Assembly: GCA_024364805.1 (NCBI GenBank)
Contig: CM044489.1
Coordinates: 6,169,830-6,193,697, forward strand
DNA from: Euprymna scolopes
Lineage: Eukaryota; Mollusca; Cephalopoda; Sepiida; Sepiolidae
Length of the DNA: 23,868 nt
Direction: 5' to 3'
The notes under the pieces were generated by a model that worked only from the letters and a program-made list of their open reading frames with translations, ran no database searches and was not told the origin of the DNA. Numbering within the stretch: position 1 is the first letter of the stretch; each line of letters opens with the position of its first letter. This document shows, one piece after another, positions 11,926-20,034 of the stretch. The position numbers and the translations under genes are program-made.

Positions 11926-12199
11926 ATACTTAGTTTTATTGATTACGCAATATAATCTACGGGATTCTATTATTTAGTAATCATTGATAGCTTTTCGAAA
12001 AAGCCAGTAATTTATAGATACACACAATTTTTGAACAATATTAAAACGTTAGACGAAGTATTTACTAATTTTGGAGTATCAAGTATCAGTCTAAGCGACA
12101 GTGGTGCACTGTTCACAAAACATGTATTTAAGAATTAGTGTAAGTCATTGGGCGATTGAGCACCACGGAGAAATAATAGTATAATGGCTTCGCCTATAG

Positions 12200-12420
12200 G
12201 TTTTTCGATCTAAACAATATGATATAAATGCGGGGGTGCCCCAGGGTTCTATCCTAGGACCTCTATTGTTCCTGATATTCATAAATAACCTCCCCGACAA
12301 CATTGCCTCTGAGATGGGTATATATGCTGATGACACTACACTCTATGGCAGGCACGACAGGAAGACGAATGAACACATTTCTAAAGAAATGGCAGAAACA
12401 CTAGAGAAACAAAGATAAAA
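12200..12420 (+). mobile_element. LINE family B, fragment B2a (RT palm)
   Basis: An open frame at 12236-12418 contains the RT palm: VPQGSILGPLLFLIFINN just before and into it, then YADDTTLYG with YADD at 12323-12334, and KTNEHISKEMAETLE. The corresponding stretch of copy B1 (7812-8010) aligns through SKQYDVN and the KTNEH block. This is the best-preserved LINE RT core in the window. The fragment is cut off on both sides: gypsy-type integrase sequence lies to its left and an endonuclease fragment of the same LINE family to its right. Confidence 0.85.
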
Positions 12421-12465
12421 TCAGACGGCCAGACTTTTATGTGCTTCAAACTAAACATGCAACTA

Positions 12466-13110
12466 AATATTAGCTACTTGTATTTTCTCTACATTTTCCC
12501 CTCAATCCAGGACTGTACTCTTATGAAAACAGTCTACGAGAGAATGGATATAGCAATCTCTCGATACTAGCGCACAAGTACATGTATTTGGTAATTTAAA
12601 TGTCGACCAGATTAACTGGCTTTGATGCTGTACTTACAGATGTAGCTGCTAGCACAACACATAGATTCTCTATATCTCATTCCCTAAAACAGACGGTTAA
12701 ATTTCCGACACGTTTCCCAGACCGGCAAGATCAGCATGCCTCACTTTAGATCTATTTCAGTAAAGTGCGTACATGAGACTATTGAATCCTTCAAAACTGC
12801 AATTGAAGCACATGTTCCCACACGGACATTCTATAGCCACCCCTTCTTTCTTCAATGATTTTTCTACGTGTACAGCTGCCATTGCTCAAAGGCAGCATGC
12901 GTACGTAGATTTAACTGACATAAGTCAAGTTCAAACAGACAGAAATATATAGAAGCAATAACTAATTGTAAGAGAGAAATAGCGACAGTAAAGAAAGAAT
13001 ACACTGATGCCACCAGAAAACACATCAAGCACAGATATTAGGAACTGAAATATTACGTAATTGCAAAAATATGAACAGATTCTCATGAGTTAAAATAGAC
13101 TAAATCAGAA
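12466..13110 (+). mobile_element. LINE family B, fragment B2b (endonuclease and linker)
   Basis: Nucleotide similarity to B1 positions 6300-7080 is plain: CAGGACTGTAC, then TCTCTATATCTCATTCCCT, then ACCAGAAAACACAT. Translated pieces include the end of the APE-type endonuclease (AASTTHRFSISHSLKQTVKF) and the linker region (near CPLLKGSM). Frames are interrupted. The fragment lies downstream of the RT fragment B2a on the same strand, which reverses the normal order. It is therefore either from a second copy or a rearranged one. The right end, about 13110, is approximate. Confidence 0.75.
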
Positions 13111-13212
13111 TATAAGTTTAAATAAACCAATTGATGGATTTAACCTGCTTGGATATAAAAAGATTAATTTGAGAAATACAAGTTAATAACTAACCACTGA
13201 TGATTAATATGA

Positions 13213-13217
13213 CAACA
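13213..13217. repeat. Target-site duplication CAACA, left copy
   Basis: CAACA immediately precedes the TG of the left LTR and recurs immediately after the CA of the right LTR at 17418-17422. Five bases is a normal integrase footprint. Confidence 0.8.
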
Positions 13218-13562
13218 TGTAGTGAGGTAGAAGAAAAAAAAAAGAAATTAAAATATATATATATAAGACACAGCTGTTCCTTCCAAAAGGTTGAGCTCTT
13301 CAACGTACAAAAATAATTCACCGTCACTTCTTCCAACCGTCGTTTCACACTCTGAACTCTTCACTCTGCTTTAAAAAAAAAGTACCGTTTATATGCTGCC
13401 GATTTCTCCACTTATGCAAATTGACTATCAACCAGGGCCATCTAGTTTTCCATTTGTCCAAACAGCCAATTTGCAAAGGGGGACAACTCAAACCACACAG
13501 AGCCATCTAGTTTTCCATTTCCCCAAACAGCTAATTTGTAAAGGGGGACAACTCAAACCACA
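13218..13562 (-). repeat. Left LTR (3' LTR) of the minus-strand LTR element
   Basis: On the + strand it begins TGTAGTGAGG and ends AACCACA, so it has TG...CA ends. It is 345 bp, against 279 bp for its partner at 17139-17417. The extra length is a 65-bp tandem duplication at its inner end (13437-13501 and 13502-13566). A purine-rich AAGGGGGCG on the minus strand lies directly upstream of the LTR start in element orientation and fits a polypurine tract. By eye, about 13 substitutions separate the two LTRs over about 275 aligned bases, plus length changes in A-runs. Confidence 0.85.
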
Positions 13563-13566
13563 CGCC
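13437..13566. repeat. 65-bp tandem duplication inside the left LTR
   Basis: Two adjacent copies start GCCATCTAGTTTTCCATTT and run to AACTCAAACCACAC. The right LTR has a single copy, so the duplication arose in this LTR or was already present on one side. Confidence 0.9.
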
Positions 13567-13849
13567 CCCTTGATCTACACGATCATCACATGTCAACCCA
13601 TCACGTAGTCGCTCGACCAACATGGCGGCCGTCTCTCTCGCTGCGATATCCGCGGAGCCTCTTCGTGAATGTCGCTACTTGGCTCGACGAGCTGTCTTCC
13701 TCTGATCACACCACTACTGGCCGCACATCAAGGATGTGTCGAAGGATGCCGTCGATAGATACATTGTTCGGGGACTGGACACTTGTCACAATGCCCCACA
13801 ACCAGCGTGTGGTACAGCGAGCATCGGGCGGTTTGATCAACACTTCCTC

Positions 13850-14600
13850 TCCCACTCGCGCAGTCGCTCGCTTCTCGCCTTACTCCGCGGGTACCTGTGC
13901 TCTTCGGGGATGCCGCCACTCGTTCTTGAAGACTGCCCTCTGCGGCACTGACTCCACTTTTTGCCCCGACTTTGGAGCCATATTATATCGGAAGACAGCT
14001 TCTGGCGGTGAATCTGACCCCTTTCAGCGATAGCCTTAATGGTCCTGTGATGCCGCTCCACAATTTCGTTTCCGCCTGGTCTATATGCAGCCCTGAAATA
14101 GCGCCGCACTCCCCACTTATTCAACACATTCTTCATGGCAGCTGAGCGAAAGGCAGTTCCATTGTCCATTAGCACTTCCGTCACTGGACCCCTCTCAAAA
14201 ACACCTCTTCCAAGACGGTTGCAATTTCCCCTGCATTTTCCGCCTTGATCTCCCTCCAAATGGCTACTCTTCCTGGTCCACAGTCAACCATTGACAGATA
14301 CGGCCTCTGTCGATAGAGCGTTACAGCTATCGCCAACCTGCTCCAGTTCTCTGCAACCTGAACCTCACCAGCTTCGTGTCTAGTCGGTGCAGGGCCGATT
14401 GATTGACACGGGCTGCATCTCTGAACCACTGTACTAACGGCCTCCTTTGTGATTCTGGGCTCCACTTTCCTAGCCAAGAACAAGGTGCTATCCACTCCAA
14501 AATGGTGCATGTCATGCAAATCCTTCAGGGTGTCTTCATTCACACAACATATTGCAACATCCACCTCATTCGGCGCCTTTAGCCAGGTCTTCTGCACCCT
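13850..14600 (-). mobile_element. Integrase region of the minus-strand LTR element (fossil)
   Basis: An integrase-type zinc-binding region (around DLHDMHHFGVD and RCSPCQSIGPAP) precedes a DDE catalytic core. Its three acidic positions fall in VDCGPGRVAIW, LMDNGTAF and GNEIVERHHR. It is the last domain in element orientation, before the polypurine tract and 3' LTR. Confidence 0.8.
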
Positions 14601-14639
14601 CGTCAACACATCTGCTCTGTTCTTAGCTGAAGTTGAAGA

Positions 14640-15000
14640 TCAAATTCCCTACTCAGCTCCCTTAACATCATCAATCGACGCTTTACTAGCATCTCGGCAG
14701 CGCCTTTCGTCTTCACCCTCCTTACTCCTGTAGCTTCGGACTGGATCCAAGAGAACACAGTGGCTGAGTCGGTCCTCATCTCAACATTCTGTAGCCCCCA
14801 TTTCAAGGCTAAGTTGATGCCCTTCATAACCGCATCCAGTTCCGCCACATTTATGTGAGTCACGTCGTCCTTATTCCGCAACCAAGCAGCAACTTCTGCA
14901 GTAACACCACCTATCCCCTAAGGTTACCCCCACTGCTATACAGCTTGCATCACACCACACAACACCTTCTGAACTATTGGGTACATGACAAAGACCTCTC
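14640..15000 (-). mobile_element. RNase H region of the minus-strand LTR element (fossil)
   Basis: Acidic RNase H motifs are visible in VVWCDASCIAVGVTLGDRW, HINVAELDAVMKGINLALKW and VEMRTDSATVFSW. It lies between RT and integrase, as in Ty3/gypsy elements. Confidence 0.8.
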
Positions 15001-15960
15001 ACTCGATCCTCCCTCTTCACCTCTTCAATAATCTCGCTCATAATGTCCACAGTCTCTTTATCAACTCCATCCTCCCACTTCGCTCCACTAGCTAGCCTTT
15101 TGATATAACTACATGCAGTCCGTAGCCATCTTGCAATGGGGTAATGGCCAACCAGTCTTCCGCATATTGAGAAGAGTTCTCGCCTGCTCAATTTTTCTGA
15201 CATCTCCGGGATCTCATTTCCCCTCCGGCACACTAACCGTCTTTTCTGGTCCTTTCTTAGTTGGAGCCCTAACACAGCTCCTCCCTCCAATGATTCCGGG
15301 CGTTTTGCAATTATCCCAAAGCTGTTGAGGTGTTTTACTACGTCCTCCGCAGTTGTTACCGTCTTATCCACCAAAATATCATCAATGTAGGAACTGGTGG
15401 CTCTTCTGACTGCGTCCTCCTTGCTTAGCACCGTTTTGAGGATCGCTGCCATCATTTTTGGTGCAGAATAAAGGCCAAAACCCAACATAGTCAAGCAGTA
15501 CGTTCGGCCCTTGTACCTGACCAGCTGATATTTCCAGAATTCCTGTGAAATGTATATTTGTAGGTATGCAGATTGTAAATCTACAATCATCGCAGCCTTC
15601 TGAATCTACCTCCACTCTCGCATGGTCTCTCCGCACACGTCCATCACATCGCTTCCCGTGTGACACGCAACGTGTACGTTCAGCTCCCTGAAGTCCAGTA
15701 CTGGCTGAACTTTTTTGTTTTTTGGGCTGAACAGCCGCCATTAACGGCAGCACACCTTCCACCTTCTCTATCCATGGTCTTAAAATCCCCTCTGAGATCC
15801 ATCGGTCCACCTTCTTCTCGAATTCAACTCTTGTGCCTCCTCGCAACGTATGCTCGTAGCATTCCACTCTGTTGTTCAGTATGGGAGGTTCTCCCTTCCA
15901 TGCCCACTTGACTGTCCATTTCTCGCCATCAAAGAGTGCAGAGAAATCTTGGTTCTCTAT
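15000..15960 (-). mobile_element. Reverse transcriptase region of the minus-strand LTR element (fossil)
   Basis: The fingers begin around WISEGILRPW. The palm motif A is in VDLQSAYLQIYIS (near 15550-15590), with the GFGLYSAPKMM segment after it. The catalytic YIDD is at 15378-15389 in SYIDDILVD. The thumb/connection part includes VLGLQL and LVGHYPIARWLRTACSYIKR. Confidence 0.85.
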
Positions 15961-16079
15961 CGTGCAACTTTTGTCTGGCCCGGCCGTTCCTGTGACACCT
16001 TTTTTGAATTTCACACCTGCAGCCCCTTGATGTCCTCCAAATCTCACGGAGTTCCTATATACCGTAACGCCCCCTAGTC

Positions 16080-16330
16080 GAGCAATTGCGTCCATCCCTA
16101 GCACCACATCGACACCCGTGACAATTTTGTTAATAACAATCGCCTGGATTGTTAGTGACATCCCACCTACCATCAACCGAACAATACTTGTGCCATTGCA
16201 CTTCACCTCTCTGCCGTCGACTGCCGTAATGCTGCTAGTTCCATTGCATGTGTCAACCATGTCTTTGGTGACAATTGTTGACGTACAGTCCGTGTCGACA
16301 AGGGCTTTTGCACTTCGTCCATTTAGGGTC
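16080..16330 (-). mobile_element. Aspartic protease region of the minus-strand LTR element (fossil)
   Basis: The segment around VEVTLNGRSAKALVDT followed by STIVTKDMV, and later VVLGMDAIARLGG, matches the layout of a retroviral-type pepsin fold: a DTG-type loop and a late hydrophobic-Gly segment. It follows the zinc-knuckle region directly. Confidence 0.65.
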
Positions 16331-16419
16331 ACCTCTACTTGTGGTGACATACCCTGAAGCGCCTTCATCGAATAAGTGGGGTAGCCACCGGCGCAGTGGC
16401 TTCCCCCTGTTCGTTTCTG

Positions 16420-17119
16420 GGGACAGAATCTGCTGATGTGACCGATTCCCCCACAGCGGTAAGACGTGCTTTCTGGTTTTGGCTCCCTGCACTCCCGCAC
16501 CATATGGGGGCCTTGGCATCGGTAGCATCTGCCAGAGAACCTGAATATCTGCCACAGTCCTCTCTGCTTTTCGTCCTTCACAATTTCTTGCTGCAGTTTG
16601 ATTCGTTGAGCGACAGCTACGATTCCCTGCTCACCCTCTTTTTTCCTGGCCAGCACCCTAGCCTGTGTAATCAACTCCGCCACCTCCATAGTATTTACAC
16701 CGGGCAGTTGCTGCAGAGCTATAGAAATATGGTCCGGGATGCCATTGATAAAGGGCATCTTAACCATCTGTCGACGGCCTCCTCCATTGAATCCTTCTAG
16801 TCCCGTCAACCTCCTGATATTGTTGGCGTAAACATCGACAGGCTCTTCGGTCCACGCCATACGGCTTAGTTTGCCATATGCCACAAACGGCCCTTCGGTA
16901 AATACTTCCCTCAACTTTTCCTCAATGGCGTCAACAGACCGTCGACCCTCCTCCCGCATCTCCAGATATAGGGCCAGAGCATCATCATCAAGATACAGCG
17001 GTATGAAGCTGGCTACATCCGCGATGTCCTGCAACTTTTACCTTGGTCAGCCAGGTTATAACATCTCCCTCTCCAGAGAACGTCTTAAACATTTCACTGA
17101 TGACCCCCTTTGCTTCCAT
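16420..17119 (-). mobile_element. Gag region of the minus-strand LTR element (fossil)
   Basis: A likely start, MEAKGVISEMFKTFSGEGDV, lies only about 20 bases inside the right LTR. A helical capsid-like stretch (IPLYLDDDALALYLEM, then VDVYANNIRRLTGLEGF) follows. It ends with a cysteine/histidine cluster of zinc-knuckle type (CYRCQGPHMVREC, near 16490-16529, and a second one just after). This is the normal Ty3/gypsy Gag layout. Confidence 0.75.
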
Positions 17120-17138
17120 AGTTCCCGCCGAAATAGCT

Positions 17139-17417
17139 TGTAGTGAAGTAGAAGAAAAAAAAAGAAATTTAAAAAATATATATATAAGACACAGCTGTTC
17201 CTTCCAAAAGGTTGAGCTCTTCAACGTACAAACGTAATTCACCGTCACTTCTTCCAACCGTCGTTTCACACTCTGCACTCTTCACCCTGCTTTAAAAAAA
17301 ATTACCGTTTCTATGCTGCCGATTTTTCTACTTATGCAAATTGACTATCAACAAGAGCCATCTAGTTTTCCATTTTTTCAAACAGCCAATTTGCAAAGGG
17401 GGACAACTCAAACCACA
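17139..17417 (-). repeat. Right LTR (5' LTR) of the minus-strand LTR element
   Basis: On the + strand it begins TGTAGTGAAG and ends AACCACA, and aligns with the left LTR over its whole length. It is 279 bp and is followed by the CAACA target duplication at 17418-17422. Confidence 0.88.
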
Positions 17418-17439
17418 CAACAGTTAATACTATTTAAAA

Positions 17440-18350
17440 TAAAAGTATATTTACGTTAGATACGTCGACGATATTTTATTCTTGCTGATAATAATGACGA
17501 AACAGAGAAACTTAAGGGTAATTTTCAAACAAACTGCGTAGTTGCATTCATCAATGAATCAAATACAAACAAAAGTATTCCATTTCTAGACGTTCTCATA
17601 GACTCCGGATTCGTATAAACAGACGATTACAGCAAATTCCTTTACCTTACACTTCTACAATGGATGTTCACACCGCTACAAAACAGCAATACCACACCTC
17701 ATTTATCGGGCCAGATCGATCTGCTTCAATAAAAAAATATTCTACAGCAAAATTAAAAAAATATAAATCAGGTTTTAATTAATAACTCATTCACCAATTT
17801 CCCCAATTTCATAGGTGATAAACAAAATTAACTACCATACACTAATAATAACCAAGTAAACAATCCATGTCCTGATATTTTTTCTATCGTAAGCAGCTAC
17901 ACCGCAATTATAAATCAGATAAAAAGGTTAGAAGTCATATAATATGTCACTATATATCCTCAGACAATAATAATAAGATCAGATTTAAAATCTACTACAA
18001 TAAATTAACGACTGATTACCTTATAATATAAACAACACTTTCCGACAACAAAATCCGTCGATGAAACTAATGTTGGCTACAAATTCAAATGCCCATTGGG
18101 AGAAAGCATCTCCAACAATAGAAACACTAATAGCTACATCAGACAAACGACTAAGACATTGTCCAGACGATTTCCCCTTCATTTTTTAGAGACAAGCTGT
18201 ATTTGACAACTCCTAAAAGAACATAGATGCTCACATTCCCAATTAAAAAAAAATCTCCAAGTTGAAAACACCAGAACCATTAATAAAAAAAGTCCAATAG
18301 CCATTAGTCGCGTGCTCTCGTGTGATGAATTAATGCGTGAATGTAGAATT
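17440..18350 (+). mobile_element. Penelope-like element remnant (RT palm plus GIY-YIG-type endonuclease)
   Basis: The frame reads YIYVRYVDDILFLL with YVDD at 17461-17472, the RT catalytic motif in its Penelope-like context. It is followed by the diagnostic IPFLDV-like stretch (17575-17610) and an NNSFTNFPNFIGD-like segment (17780-17820). Further on, GYKFKCPLGE and SYIRQTTKTLSRRF (about 18073-18170) match the GIY-YIG endonuclease region of canonical PLEs, with YIR in place of YIG, and HRCSHSQLKKN follows. Together these identify a PLE rather than a LINE. Stops and frame changes are present, and the 5' half of RT is absent. The left end is close to the right edge of the LTR element. The 3' end is unclear and may extend into the repeat-rich stretch that follows. 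Confidence 0.75.
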
Positions 18351-18377
18351 GACATGACGGTTTTAAAGATAAACTAA

Positions 18378-18545
18378 CATGACCGAAAAATGGGCTCAAA
18401 TGACTTAAATAAATAAAAAGTAAGTGACTTAGAATGACTTTAATGAACTTATGTATGAATTGAATGACATTAAGAATGACTTAAAAAATAACTGGACTCC
18501 TTCAAAAACAACTTGAATGATCTGGAGAATGACTTGAATTGCTTT
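18378..18545. repeat. Degenerate minisatellite based on GAATGACTT
   Basis: Variants of (T/A)GAATGACTT recur about ten times (AAATGACTT, AGAATGACTT, TTGAATGAC, GAGAATGACTTG). The order is imperfect. It could be the 3' tail of the Penelope-like element or, on the minus strand, the tail of the SINE-like units that follow. Confidence 0.55.
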
Positions 18546-18610
18546 GACTGACTTGTTGTAAAGTGGATGATAATTTTAAATTAAATTAATACAGAAAAGT
18601 GATCCCCTAC

Positions 18611-18674
18611 TTAATATCACAATAAGTACAGCACGGATACTACACTTTGACCGTGGCCAAAAGGCCAAGAAACG
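18611..18674 (-). pseudogene. U2 snRNA-like segment, head B
   Basis: The minus strand reads CGTTTCTTGGCCTTTTGGCC and then GGTCAAAGTGTAGTATCCGT. It parallels the U2 5' end (CGCTTCTCGGCCTTTTGGCT, then AAGATCAAGTGTAGTATCTG). The branch-point-recognition stretch GTAGTA is intact. A CTTATTGTGATATTAAG segment resembling the U2 stem IIa region follows. Only the 5' third of U2 is present, so it cannot be a working U2 gene. Confidence 0.7.
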
Positions 18675-18680
18675 GATATT

Positions 18681-18948
18681 TATTTGCACCCTCACCCAGA
18701 AAATAAGGCACAAGGCCGATTTTTAATGACAATTTGTATGAAGGGTTGCACCTACATTAAACAAGGTCTTATATGTAGGGTTGGTATTTATTTGCTCCCC
18801 TACCGAGCAAATTAGGCACAAGGCCGATTTTTAATGTGAGGATTTAAGTGGAAATGGAGACCAACTCCCCGTGGAGTAAAAGAGTTTGATAGTGACAATT
18901 GGTATGAAGGATTGCCCCTACATTAACCAATGACTTATATTTGGGATT
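18681..18948. repeat. Imperfect direct duplication in the SINE-like body
   Basis: A unit of about 104 bp (18681-18783) recurs at 18787-18948. Shared blocks are ATTTATTTGC, AGGCACAAGGCCGATTTTTA, GACAATT with GTATGAAGG, and CCTACATTAA. The second copy carries about 55 extra bases (18838-18892), including CCAACTCCCCGTGGAGT. On the minus strand the block TCGGCCTTGTGCCTAA also resembles U2 TCGGCCTTTTGGCTAA, though this may be chance. Confidence 0.85.
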
Positions 18949-18985
18949 GCCCCCACATACGGTCTTTGCTTGCAGTATCTGCCGG

Positions 18986-19029
18986 AACAGATACTATACT
19001 TGGATCTTGGCCTTTTGGCCAAGAAAAGC
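18986..19029 (-). pseudogene. U2 snRNA-like segment, head A
   Basis: The minus strand reads GCTTTTCTTGGCC, AAAAGGCCAAGATCC, AAGTATAGTATCTGTTC. It matches U2 (GCTTCTCGGCC, TTTTGGCTAAGATC, AAGTGTAGTATCTGTTC) at roughly four of five bases by eye. The stem I loop reads AAAA instead of TTTT, as if the palindrome had flipped. Just beyond, GTATCTG and CAGATAC form a perfect 7-bp hairpin (+ strand 18974-18993) in place of the U2 stem IIa sequence. Confidence 0.7.
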
Positions 19030-19039
19030 TTAAAAAACT

Positions 19040-19902
<863 letters not shown>

Positions 19903-19968
19903 GTGGCCCAAAAAACGGGTCCCGTGTAAACTTTATTAATTAGTGTTGGGGCCTGTTTTTTCAGCCAC
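19903..19968. mobile_element. 66-bp hairpin element, MITE-like
   Basis: Imperfect 21-bp inverted repeats GTGGCCCAAAAAACGGGTCCC (left) and, on the other strand, GTGGCTGAAAAAACAGGCCCC (right) enclose about 24 AT-rich bases. The element is flanked by (GT)n and (TC)n tracts. Size and structure fit a very small MITE or an internally deleted mariner-type element. No coding sequence or clear target duplication is visible. Confidence 0.5.
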
Positions 19969-19970
19969 CC

Positions 19971-20016
19971 TCTCTCTCTCTCTCCCTCTCTCTCCTTCTC
20001 TCTCTCTCTCTCTCTG
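19971..20016. repeat. (TC)n microsatellite at the LINE A2 3' end
   Basis: A TC-rich tract with CCTC interruptions. On the minus strand it is a (GA)n run a few bases beyond the 3' end of LINE copy A2, a position where LINE 3' tails commonly carry simple repeats. Confidence 0.9.
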
Positions 20017-20034
20017 TACATATATATTACAATG

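Larger units (their letters stand above)
8838..12195 (+). mobile_element. Ancient Ty3/gypsy-type LTR retrotransposon fossil
   Basis: Colinear pol remnants are visible in all the expected positions. They are an aspartic protease segment (LDTGSDISLIDKVPWK, about 9393-9450), the start of RT (about 9740-9870), the later RT with KYLTIKTPKGL and FAIAY (about 10345-10530), RNase H around YCEIEKEGLEIVYSIKYF (10990-11060), and the end of the RNase H/connection region with THADGLSRL (about 11215-11245). The integrase core follows, with YLVIIDSFSK and LSDSGALFTKHVF (about 11965-12140). The 5' part (8838-9200) may be gag but has no diagnostic motif. The element is thoroughly broken, with far more than ten breaks, and no LTR pair was identified, so it is old. 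Two (TA)n tracts, an unsequenced gap and a CpG-rich island lie inside its span. Family assignment from domain order and motifs is firm; the exact ends are not. Confidence 0.8.
13218..17417 (-). mobile_element. LTR retrotransposon, Ty3/gypsy-like, minus strand, both LTRs present
   Basis: This is an integrated element of 4.2 kb with two LTRs and a 5-bp target duplication. In element orientation it has Gag with zinc-knuckle region, aspartic protease, RT, RNase H and integrase, the Ty3/gypsy order. It is clearly more GC-rich than its neighbours. It is structurally complete end to end but broken, with an estimated five to ten breaks in its coding part. LTR divergence of roughly 5% by eye implies a moderate age, younger than the surrounding LINEs and the gypsy-type fossil. 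The RT and RNase H (LVGHYPIARWLRTACSYIKR, SYIDDIL) belong to a distinctive lineage that I associate with Gag-Pol proteins annotated in nematodes, flatworms and other invertebrates, rather than with classic gypsy. BEL/Pao affinity is not excluded. No envelope gene was seen. Confidence 0.85.
18611..19031 (-). mobile_element. Candidate SINE-like units with U2 snRNA-derived heads
   Basis: On the minus strand two U2-like head segments (18986-19029 and 18611-18674) lie about 355 bp apart in the same orientation. A body between them contains its own imperfect duplication. After each head comes similar sequence (TTAATGTAGGGGCAATCCTT after the first, TTAAGTAGGGGATCACTT after the second). This argues for two tandem copies of one unit rather than two random U2 pseudogenes. 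SINEs headed by snRNA sequence are known (crocodilian SINEU), so the class is plausible. No pol III A/B boxes, LINE-shared tail or target duplications were identified. The mobile-element status is an inference. Confidence 0.5.

Noticed and set aside
13393-14033. Plus-strand open frames within the LTR element
   Set aside because: They are antisense shadows of the minus-strand LTR and integrase region.
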